DNA from: Paenibacillus etheri
GTDB lineage: Bacteria; Bacillota; Bacilli; Paenibacillales; Paenibacillaceae
Assembly (NCBI RefSeq): GCF_001012825.1
Contig: NZ_LCZJ02000054.1
Span: 1-64,000, forward strand
DNA length: 64,000 nucleotides
Direction: 5' to 3'
Every line of letters begins with the position of its first letter. The first letter of the stretch is position 1. Position numbers and translations under genes: made by a program. Shown here piece after piece: positions 46,127-52,485 of the stretch. The notes beneath the pieces are model-generated. The model was not told the DNA's origin, did no database searches, and worked only from the letters and a program-made list of their open reading frames with translations.

Positions 46127-46217
46127 TTCCAGCTTAATGATTACCTCTGCTAGTGCTTCTGCTGTCGATTCGGGTTCCACAATTTACACCGTTAACAATC
46201 ACGGAATGGGTCATTGA
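46083..46217 (+). CDS. Secreted signalling pro-peptide (Phr/AloP-like candidate)
   Basis: This 44-codon gene has ATG at 46083 and TGA at 46215-46217. GAGGGAG lies about 8 bases upstream. The product has a lysine start (MKKK), a hydrophobic core FLLTVVVLISSSLMI, and an Ala-Ser-Ala segment that fits signal peptidase cleavage. A short tail ending TVNNHGMGH follows. This is the layout of exported pre-pro-peptides that are trimmed and re-imported to bind a TPR receptor. The receptor gene overlaps it. A terminator follows 26 bases later. The mature peptide is probably within the last 5-10 residues (inference). Confidence 0.75.
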   Translation: MKKKMFLLTVVVLISSSLMITSASASAVDSGSTIYTVNNHGMGH

Positions 46218-46242
46218 TTGAAATTTTATAAGTGGATTATAC

Positions 46243-46284
46243 AAAGGAGCGATCATCCGGTTATTGGATAATCGCTCCTTTGTT
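46243..46284 (+). terminator. Rho-independent terminator
   Basis: AAAGGAGCGAT and ATCGCTCCTTT, with inner ATCC/GGAT pairing, form a long stem followed by GTTTG. It ends the receptor-peptide unit. Confidence 0.75.
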
Positions 46285-46420
46285 TGTAAATACACAAGAT
46301 AGTTTAGCTAAAAACAACAAAAAGTAATCGTTTCACATTATACATAATCCTATGTACGCTATCATTTTTCATATACAATAATGATACATATCAATCAACC
46401 ATTAGAGGTGTACTTTAACG

Positions 46421-47494
46421 ATGAACAGACCTATTCGTTTTGGAATAATCGGAAGCGGCTGGCGGGCGGAAATATACCTTAAGTTGGCTCACCTGCTTCC
46501 GCAGCAATTTCAGGTAAGCGGTGTATTGATCCGCAACCCTGCTAAATACCAGCCACTGATCGACAAATGGAACCTGACCGTATACAACTCGATGGAACGT
46601 CTTGCGGCAGAGAGCGATTTTGTGGTCCTGGCGGTGTCCAAGAGCGCTGCCGCCTCACTGCTGTTGGAGCTTACAGCGCTGCAAATACCTGTGTTGGCCG
46701 AAACACCCACCGCCTCCACGCCGGCTGAATATGAACTACTTCGGTCCAGTGCCCTTGATTTTCCTCTGATTCAAGTAGCCGAGCAATATCCGCTGCTGCC
46801 TCACCATCAGGCAAGAACCGCCTATATTCAAACCGGACATTTGGGCGAGGTAGGTCATGTACAAGTCTCTGTTGCGCATGGTTATCATGGAATTAGCCTG
46901 ATCCGTAAATGGCTCTCGATCACTGACACCGCATGTGAAATCACAGCTCGCCGGCTGGAGGTTCCAATCATGGACTTCTCTTATAGGGGGAGGGAGGCCG
47001 AAGATGACCTGAAGACAGAGCAGCAGGATATCGCGATTATGGTGTTTCCCTCCGGCAAAAGTGCAGTGCTTGACTTCACCCGCTCCCAATATTTCTCGCC
47101 CCTCCGTACCAACCGGGTACTCATCCGCGGATCACATGGGGAAATTCGCGATAATGAGATTATCCGCCGCCTGGGAACCGAAGAGACCGAGTATATGAAC
47201 ATTAATCGGATTCAAGGCGGACAGGAAGGCAGTCTGGAAAGTCTCTCCTTGCATGAATTGCGTGCAGGACAGCTTAGTCTATTTAAGAACCCGTTTCATC
47301 CCTCTCCCCTTTCTGATGAAGAGATTGGGATAGGACAAGCCTTATTGAATATGTCCAGCTTCCTGCACACGGGAACTTCAGCATACTCATTAGCGGATGC
47401 CTTAACAGACATCAGATTGTCATTCGCGGTCGATGAAGCCACCGCCCTTGGAAGTACTATAACTTTGCAAGATGAGATCAGGTCTGCCAAATAA
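46421..47494 (+). CDS. Gfo/Idh/MocA-family oxidoreductase
   Basis: This 357-residue NAD(P)-dependent sugar oxidoreductase has its Rossmann N-terminus in RFGIIGSGWRAEIYLKLA. The usual EKP motif of the family reads AETPTA here, so the catalytic Lys is replaced; this may mean altered activity. GLHG-like HGYHGISLIRKWL follows at the substrate site. The start is ATG with AGAGGTG upstream. It stands alone between terminators. Sugar or sugar-acid dehydrogenation is expected, but the substrate is unknown. Confidence 0.8.
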   Translation: MNRPIRFGIIGSGWRAEIYLKLAHLLPQQFQVSGVLIRNPAKYQPLIDKWNLTVYNSMERLAAESDFVVLAVSKSAAASLLLELTALQIPVLAETPTASTPAEYELLRSSALDFPLIQVAEQYPLLPHHQARTAYIQTGHLGEVGHVQVSVAHGYHGISLIRKWLSITDTACEITARRLEVPIMDFSYRGREAEDDLKTEQQDIAIMVFPSGKSAVLDFTRSQYFSPLRTNRVLIRGSHGEIRDNEIIRRLGTEETEYMNINRIQGGQEGSLESLSLHELRAGQLSLFKNPFHPSPLSDEEIGIGQALLNMSSFLHTGTSAYSLADALTDIRLSFAVDEATALGSTITLQDEIRSAK

Positions 47495-47575
47495 AAACAA
47501 ACACATGGGAAATTCCCCTGCTGATATACAAAAAAAGCTTAACAGAAGGGACTTGAGCGCTGAAGCAGTCATGAC

Positions 47576-47618
47576 CGAAAACCGCGACTCTCCAGTAATG
47601 GAAGAATCGCGGTTTTCC
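47576..47618. terminator. Bidirectional terminator
   Basis: GAAAACCGCGA and TCGCGGTTTTC form an 11-base perfect stem with T and A rich flanks. It lies between the oxidoreductase and a small minus-strand frame. Confidence 0.7.
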
Positions 47619-47653
47619 TATTTAATAATCCTTGCCAGTGAACAGCGATGTTC

Positions 47654-47842
47654 TCACTTTAACCAGTCAATAGACTCCCACTCCATTTTATCTGCGCCGA
47701 CTTCGTTCAGTTTTGCAATACAATCATCGTAGATTTCATCTGAATCAGTTGTTTGGCGAGAATCACTTCCGGAGTCCGTTAGTGGACAATATCCTGCATC
47801 CCCTGATAAATGACCGTAGTCTCTATCCTTAGGGACCGGCAT
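47654..47842 (-). CDS. Small hypothetical frame
   Basis: A minus-strand frame of 62 codons starts at ATG 47842; it extends a little further to a GTG. It is acidic, and its C-terminus (CIAKLNEVGADKMEWESIDW) looks protein-like. No family is recognised. It sits between a bidirectional terminator and the first tRNA-Leu-derived repeat, so it may be cargo or a remnant. Confidence 0.35.
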   Translation of the reverse strand: MPVPKDRDYGHLSGDAGYCPLTDSGSDSRQTTDSDEIYDDCIAKLNEVGADKMEWESIDWLK

Positions 47843-47877
47843 GTGTACAGTGTGCCCCACTCTTTAATTGGAAACTT

Positions 47878-47966
47878 AAAAAACAAAAAACCTTGATTTC
47901 TCAAGGTTTTCACTGTATGCCGAGGACGGGGGTCGAACCCGTACGGTAGTCACTTACCGCAGGATT
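47878..47966 (-). repeat. tRNA-Leu(UAA)-derived repeat, copy C1 (3' half plus terminator)
   Basis: On the minus strand this carries the anticodon 3' arm, variable arm, T-arm and 3' acceptor strand of tRNA-Leu(UAA), then CAGTGAAAACCTTGAG and a terminator hairpin. The match to the other copies stops inside the anticodon loop (plus strand GCAGGATTT). The 5' half is missing, so it cannot be a working tRNA. The break point is a known type of tRNA crossover site for tyrosine integrases. Confidence 0.75.
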
Positions 47967-48016
47967 TAATAAATAGGAAGTTAATTTTTTTGTCAATAAG
48001 AATTGACTTTCGTTCT

Positions 48017-48041
48017 AGTTGTAACTAGAATAGTTACAACT
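48017..48041. promoter_or_regulatory. Perfect palindromic operator upstream of azoR remnant
   Basis: AGTTGTAACTA, spacer GAA, TAGTTACAACT form an 11-base perfect inverted repeat. It resembles operators of YodB/HxlR- or MarR-type redox regulators, which control azoreductases. No regulator gene is adjacent. It may now drive the DsbA-like gene downstream. Confidence 0.55.
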
Positions 48042-48051
48042 GGTAGTGACC

Positions 48052-48288
48052 GTGCCTGTTAAAGATAAAAAAGCACTGCATATTTAAGCACGTGGTGCTT
48101 CCTACTCTGAAGGTCCAGCTAAAGAACTAGAAATGGAGCATCGCCATCTTTTGGTAATTATGAATTTTTTTGGCGTCCCTTCTTTTGAAGCAATCGATGT
48201 TGAAGGGCATAATAGGGCGCCTGAAAAAGCACAATAGATTAAAGAAGATGCAATTCTACGCGCTAAAAAGTTAGCTGAGAATTTCTAA
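48052..48288 (+). pseudogene. FMN-dependent NADH-azoreductase remnant (AzoR-like)
   Basis: About 79 codons of the middle and C-terminal part are left: VKDKKALHI, then [20 protein letters not shown], then [16 protein letters not shown] and AKKLAENF. In-frame stops lie at 48085-48087 (TAA) and 48235-48237 (TAG). The N-terminal flavodoxin part is missing and the operator lies directly before the remnant, so a deletion fused promoter region to mid-gene. AzoR enzymes reduce quinones and azo compounds. Confidence 0.75.
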
Positions 48289-48337
48289 GTAACAGCGAGA
48301 TTGGTTAATAATAAAAAAATAAAGGTAGGCGTTTTTA

Positions 48338-48967
48338 ATGGAGACAAAACAAGACACTCTTATATATGTATGGGATGCATATTGTGGATGGTGCTATGGA
48401 TTTTCAGAAAGTATTAGAGATTTTTACAAAAATCACCCTGAAATTCCGTTAACTGTTTTATCCGGAGGATTATTTTTAGATAATCTGCCAATAAAAAAAT
48501 TCTCATATATATCAGAAGGTAATAAAAGAATTAATCAACTTACTGGTGTAGAATTTGGTCCTTCATATCAGGCTTTGTTGTCAGAAGGTACTTTTACAAT
48601 GAATTCAAAAGATGCTGCAATTGGCTTTTCAGCTTTACGTTCATTAGCACCGAACCGTTTGTTAGAATTTACTTCTGCCATGCAAAAAGCGTTTTATTAT
48701 AATGGAAAAAGTCTGAGTGACCCTGAAACATATCGTAAGATAGCTATTGATCATCATTTGGATCCTGAACAAGTACTAGAGCGACTAAAATCTCAAGAAA
48801 CTATAATAGATGTTCAAAATGATTTCAACACGGTTCAACAACTTGGTATAAATAGCTATCCCTCTTTACTTCTACACAAGGATAACCAATTAATTCCTAT
48901 TGGTGGCGGAGTAATGACGTCGGATAAAATTGAAGCACGTTTTAAAGATTGTTATCAAGGATTTTAA
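48338..48967 (+). CDS. DsbA-family thioredoxin-like protein
   Basis: This 209-residue protein has YVWDAYCGWCYGFSESI with CGWC in the DsbA/FrnE active-site position and the cis-Pro loop GINSYPSLLLH near residue 170. It lacks a signal peptide, so it is cytoplasmic, like FrnE-type disulfide isomerases or 2-hydroxychromene isomerase relatives. AAAGGTAGG precedes the ATG. It is followed in the same direction by MBL-fold and NTF2-like genes and preceded by the azoR remnant. A role against electrophile or thiol stress is plausible from context. Confidence 0.8.
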   Translation: METKQDTLIYVWDAYCGWCYGFSESIRDFYKNHPEIPLTVLSGGLFLDNLPIKKFSYISEGNKRINQLTGVEFGPSYQALLSEGTFTMNSKDAAIGFSALRSLAPNRLLEFTSAMQKAFYYNGKSLSDPETYRKIAIDHHLDPEQVLERLKSQETIIDVQNDFNTVQQLGINSYPSLLLHKDNQLIPIGGGVMTSDKIEARFKDCYQGF

Positions 48968-49070
48968 TTAAAAGTATAAAACATTTATCATTCCACAGAA
49001 TATATCGGCTGAGAGGGAAAAATAAAATGTAATAATTTAAATAACTTCACCAATAAGGAGATAAAATTCT

Positions 49071-49892
49071 ATGTTTAAAACAATCGAAATGAATCAAAAT
49101 GATGTGAAATTGACGATATTTAGTTCTGAAGAAAATAGTTTTATGGTGACTGCAACCTTAGTTGAAAAAGCAGGACATGCATTCTTAATAAATGCGAAAT
49201 TCACTCAATCCGATTCGAAAGAAATTGTTGATTACCTAAATAAAAATAACTTATATTTAGATAAAATTTATATTATTCATGGAGATCCGGACTACTACTT
49301 TGGGTTAGAAAGTATTAAAGCAGCGTATCCAGAAGCCATTGCGTATGCCACAGAATCTACTGTTGAACATATTATTCATTCTGTCTTAGGTAAATTAAAA
49401 GTCTGGAAAGATGCACTTGGAGAAAACGCACCAAGCAATGTTGTATTGCCTCAAGTATTTGCAGAAAAAACTATTGACTTTCAAGGTTTAACATTTGAAC
49501 TTGTAGGTTTAGATAATTACAGAACTAGCTTATTTAACAGAGAATTGAAATTATTGATTGGTGGCATTGATATATTTAACGAAATACATGTTTTCATAGC
49601 AGATACTAGCTCAAAAGAAGCAATGGAAGCTTGGATTGAGAACTTGAAAGTGTTACAAGGGTTAAATGCTAACATAATCGTACCAAGCCATGGTTCAATT
49701 GAAAAATCCTTAGATAATCAAGCACTTATTGCAACTATCAATTATCTAAAAACTGCAATTAAAGCTTCTGAAGAAAGTAAAACTTCTACGGATTTTGTTG
49801 CAAAGCTTGAAGCAGAATATCCAGGCTATGCAAATAAAGGCGTATTAGAATTAAGTGCAAAAGTTGTAACGAAAGAAATTCCTTGGGGGTAA
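49071..49892 (+). CDS. MBL-fold hydrolase-like protein
   Basis: This 273-residue metallo-beta-lactamase fold protein has HGDPDYYFGLESI in place of the HxHxDH metal motif, with only the first His and Asp positions kept. GIDIFNEIHVFIADTS and IVPSHGS match the later metal-ligand regions. Loss of metal ligands suggests altered or absent hydrolase activity. AAGGAG precedes the ATG. It sits 4 bases upstream of an NTF2-like gene, so they are co-translated. Confidence 0.75.
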   Translation: MFKTIEMNQNDVKLTIFSSEENSFMVTATLVEKAGHAFLINAKFTQSDSKEIVDYLNKNNLYLDKIYIIHGDPDYYFGLESIKAAYPEAIAYATESTVEHIIHSVLGKLKVWKDALGENAPSNVVLPQVFAEKTIDFQGLTFELVGLDNYRTSLFNRELKLLIGGIDIFNEIHVFIADTSSKEAMEAWIENLKVLQGLNANIIVPSHGSIEKSLDNQALIATINYLKTAIKASEESKTSTDFVAKLEAEYPGYANKGVLELSAKVVTKEIPWG

Positions 49893-49896
49893 TGTT

Positions 49897-50295
49897 ATGA
49901 ATATATACCAAAAATTATTACATGAAACGTATGTATTAACCGGTGAAGGAAAATTGGATGCCTTCAAAATGTATTTAAGTGATAATGTATCTTGGACAGA
50001 AGCTGCTGGATTTCCTTATGCGGGTACTTATGTAGGTCCTAATGAAGTAGTGAAAAACGTACATGAACGCCTTGGAACCGAATGGGATGGCTATTCTGCA
50101 AAAGATGAAATCTATGCGTTTAATAATCACACTGTTATCGTCTACGGGAAATATAGTGGGACGTATAAAGCAACAGGAAAATCATTTATAGCAGACTTTT
50201 GCCATCTATATGAATTTGATGAGAATGATAAGGTTAAAAAATTTATTCAAATCGTAGACAGCGCAACTGTCAATAATGCATTAAGTTCAAATTAG
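49897..50295 (+). CDS. NTF2/SnoaL-like protein
   Basis: This 132-residue protein is a cone-like NTF2 fold: YVLTGEGKLDAFKMYLSDNV, SWTEAAGFPYAGTYVGPNEV and CHLYEFDENDKVKKFIQIVD are typical of SnoaL-like proteins. Such proteins bind or isomerise small hydrophobic compounds. It is the last gene of the DsbA-like, MBL, NTF2-like unit. GGGGGT precedes the ATG. Specific function is unknown. Confidence 0.75.
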   Translation: MNIYQKLLHETYVLTGEGKLDAFKMYLSDNVSWTEAAGFPYAGTYVGPNEVVKNVHERLGTEWDGYSAKDEIYAFNNHTVIVYGKYSGTYKATGKSFIADFCHLYEFDENDKVKKFIQIVDSATVNNALSSN

Positions 50296-50321
50296 TTGTT
50301 TGTAACTTAACTTGTATACGA

Positions 50322-50358
50322 GGTAGCGTCAGGATAACCGTATTTTCCTGACGCTACC
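50322..50358 (+). terminator. Perfect 12-base hairpin without T-run
   Basis: GGTAGCGTCAGG and CCTGACGCTACC enclose a 13-base loop. It lies 27 bases after the NTF2-like stop. No T-run follows, so termination is uncertain; it may instead be an IS-end remnant. A second A/T-flanked hairpin lies at about 50397-50455. Confidence 0.5.
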
Positions 50359-50408
50359 CCATCGCTATCAAGCTAAGGTTTTACACTACCCATAAAGCAA
50401 AAAAGACG

Positions 50409-50640
50409 TTATCCTTTCTGTAGAATTATAGGAAAGGATGGCGTTTCTTTGGCATATAGGGCAACGATTTGATCTTCGATGCCTGTTAAATCTAAAGTAG
50501 AGTTGAACAAGTAATTTATCGGATTCTTAACTAGGAGCTCTCCTGTCATACCTTCTAGAAAATCTAAAAGATTAATGACTATATCATTTATGTTAGTGTT
50601 TTGTTCAGAAGAGACTAAGTTATTGATGATATCTGTTTCC
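50409..50640 (-). pseudogene. Unrecognised protein fragment
   Basis: A minus-strand frame stays open for about 75 codons and reads like the C-terminus of a globular protein (IVINLLDFLEGMTGELLVKN; TGIEDQIVALYAKETPSFP). It begins just after in-frame stops and lacks a start. I do not recognise the family. It is likely a gene remnant. Confidence 0.4.
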
Positions 50641-50700
50641 TACAGTCAATCTATTCATTGTCTTTAATTTTTTTGATAGATACTTCGTTTTTTTCTATTA

Positions 50701-50889
50701 TCACTTCATAGACACCACAGTAACAACTACGCTTTTTAAATCCAACGGACTGTTATTAGTAATCATCAGATTATACTCTTCATCCTTAGCTGTTGGTGTA
50801 TCGCTTAAAGTATCTGAGTTGTTTTTTTCACAACCGGATAATAAGACTATAAACAACATAAAAATAGTTAGCCATCTCTTCTTTGTCAA
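50701..50889 (-). CDS. Small lipoprotein
   Basis: This 62-residue product has signal peptide KRWLTIFMLFIVLLSGC with a lipobox Cys near residue 20 and then an Asn/Ser/Asp-rich linker. The TTG start at 50889 has GAGAGGC 8 bases upstream. The C-terminus ITNNSPLDLKSVVVTVVS suggests the first strand of a beta-sandwich that is cut short. It is probably a truncated or very small surface lipoprotein. No function can be stated. Confidence 0.5.
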   Translation of the reverse strand: MTKKRWLTIFMLFIVLLSGCEKNNSDTLSDTPTAKDEEYNLMITNNSPLDLKSVVVTVVSMK

Positions 50890-50986
50890 TTCAGTCGCCT
50901 CTCATTCTGATTATCTAATGCGTTGGCAAGAAATTAAAAAAACATATTGGTTCAAATGGCGCTAAACATCTGAAATCATAGAGATT

Positions 50987-51184
50987 TGGAAGGAGCGACT
51001 TTCAGAGGAGGAGTTCGACGAGTTGGAAGCGTTATTAGACTTATATGCTCAAACTCATGGCATGGAGTTAACATCTATTTTCAAATATGGATTTCGCTTG
51101 GGGGCGGGCATCATGGTCGAGGTCTTAACCGGGGAAGAGGAACTTGCTAGTAAGTTGGGTACCTTTCATGACAAAACTCCATAA
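50987..51184 (+). pseudogene. DUF6809-like protein, C-terminal fragment
   Basis: 66 codons end at TAA 51182-51184. IFKYGFRLGAGIMVEVLTGE is the typical ending of DUF6809 proteins, small helical proteins of mobile elements and Firmicute genomes. The frame is open only from a stop at 50963 and has no start codon, so the N-terminus is lost. Function is unknown. Confidence 0.55.
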
Positions 51185-51250
51185 TTAAAGGAGTAAATCC
51201 TGTGCGCTTAATAATTGTTCTAAATACAATTCCCTTTTGAAACTAATTCA

Positions 51251-51400
51251 AAAAACAAAAAACCTTGATTTCTCAAGGTTTTCACTGTGATGCCGAGGAC
51301 GGGGGTCGAACCCGTACGGTACTCACGTACCGCAGGATTTTAAGTCCTGTGCGTCTGCCTGTTCCGCCAAAGCGTTGATAACACTGGATTTTTCGGTGCT
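51251..51400 (-). repeat. tRNA-Leu(UAA)-derived repeat, copy C2 (pseudo-tRNA plus terminator)
   Basis: The minus strand holds nearly all of a tRNA-Leu(UAA): D-arm GCGGAACAGGCAGACGC, anticodon arm with loop CTTAAAA, variable arm, T-arm and 3' acceptor CCTCGGC plus A. The 5' acceptor strand, which should be GCCGAGG, reads AACGCTT and cannot pair, so it is a pseudo-tRNA. A terminator hairpin (AACCTTGAG/CTCAAGGTT) follows. The match to C5 continues upstream of the tRNA into a CACTG-type hairpin, so the repeat unit is about 150 bases. Confidence 0.8.
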
Positions 51401-51561
51401 TAAAGCTTCGACACCTAACCCTTTATTACTTACTCTTATGAAACACCCAACGATAATAATACTCCCACTCTGGTTTTCTTTCCTCGGGAATATTATCAAT
51501 TAATTGAATCATAAAATTCTGCTAAGCTTATACTTCTTCTTACCGTATCTTAAAAGTATCC

Positions 51562-51867
51562 TTAAAATTTCAATTTTTCAGTCGCAACTAAATCTCCGCC
51601 ACGAACAATCTTCCAGCCATATTCCTTCATATACTTAATTGTTGTACTATTTTCAATAACTTTTGCCTCATCCATATTGCAATTAAGTATTTGAATAGTT
51701 TCTATTATGCTTTCGGGTGGGTGGAGTTTTGTCCAAGCAGCACCTTTACCCCAAAAATGATCAATAAACTTGTTATTGAGATATGGAGTTTGTCCAACAT
51801 ATTATTTGTTATTTGTAAGCCTTAAGACATAAACCCACCTATCCATGCGTACATTCTCATTAGTCAT
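51562..51867 (-). pseudogene. GIY-YIG nuclease with one in-frame stop
   Basis: This 101-codon frame has ATG at 51865-51867 with GGAGGGG upstream. It reads RWVYVLRLTNNK, stop, YVGQT, then FIDHFWGKGAAWTKLHPPES, the classic GIY-YIG nuclease pattern. The single TAA at 51802-51804 falls between the GIY-like and YIG-like strands. The frame is otherwise intact to TAA at 51562-51564. Such single-domain nucleases occur in mobile DNA. The stop may be a recent mutation or sequencing error. Confidence 0.7.
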
Positions 51868-51934
51868 TTCACCCCTCCATACGACAAAGAAAACCGCTTA
51901 AAATTCACATTTTATTCTGAGTGCCCTCGCTTTC

Positions 51935-52153
51935 TTATAACCTTGTTGCCACCTTCTTTACGAAAAGATCAACTTTCATTTCTTCAACATCAATAAAATC
52001 AGAAAGATTGACATTGTAACTTATTGAAATTTCATCCAACAGTTTTTTCAAATCTTGGCTTCCAGCATGTACTCCCAAGAGTACATCACTTCGTACTTGT
52101 CTGTTAAAAATAATCAGAAAAAATTGTAAAATTTCTTTATATAATTGCTCCAT
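51935..52153 (-). CDS. Small hypothetical protein coupled to GIY-YIG fragment
   Basis: This 72-residue helical protein contains KKLLDEISISYNVNLSDFID, like acyl-carrier-type or DUF1493-type four-helix proteins, but the Ser-attachment motif DSL is absent. Its ATG overlaps the stop of the upstream frame (TAATG). Function is unknown. An immunity or accessory role is possible. Confidence 0.4.
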   Translation of the reverse strand: MEQLYKEILQFFLIIFNRQVRSDVLLGVHAGSQDLKKLLDEISISYNVNLSDFIDVEEMKVDLFVKKVATRL

Positions 52154-52341
52154 TATCTTGATGTTCTACATCCTAAATACACCGGATTTAAATGCTGCGA
52201 CCATATTCTTTTTCTTAGTCCGCCGCTACCTGTTGCCTTTCCTATATAAATTAATTCTTTATTGATTTTTGTGAACCAAGCATATGCTTCTTCCATTGTT
52301 GCTAGTGCTGCCTTTTCATCTTTTGTTAAGCATATAGCCAT
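52153..52341 (-). CDS. Truncated GIY-YIG nuclease-like protein
   Basis: This 62-residue product has LIYIGKATGSGGLRKRIWSQ and HLNPVYLGCR of the GIY-YIG first half, including the YIG strand and the conserved Arg. Related proteins are more than twice as long, so the frame ends early. GGAGG lies upstream of the ATG. It is translationally coupled to the next small gene. It may be a remnant. Confidence 0.5.
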   Translation of the reverse strand: MAICLTKDEKAALATMEEAYAWFTKINKELIYIGKATGSGGLRKRIWSQHLNPVYLGCRTSR

Positions 52342-52418
52342 TGAAAAAAACCTCCTTCTACTTCATCTGATTTAGTCAGATACAGCAAAGGAGGTTTATA
52401 TGCTTCTACGCAAATTCT

Positions 52419-52470
52419 GTATTTCTAAGGTTTTCACTATGTATGCCGAGGACGGGGCACGTACCGCATA
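52419..52470 (-). repeat. tRNA-Leu(UAA)-derived repeat, copy C3 (degenerate)
   Basis: The plus strand reads TAAGGTTTTCACTATGTATG then CCGAGGACGGGG joined directly to CACGTACCGCA. About 20 bases of the T-arm and variable arm are deleted relative to C1, C2, C4 and C5, and the terminator arm is weakened. It is the smallest and most decayed copy. Confidence 0.65.
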
Positions 52471-52485
52471 TTACGAGCAATTGTT

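Noticed and set aside
51291-51377. Functional tRNA-Leu gene at repeat C2 (and at C5, 61034-61120)
   Set aside because: D-, anticodon-, variable and T-arms are fine, but the 5' acceptor strand does not pair with CCTCGGC, so it is called a pseudo-tRNA.
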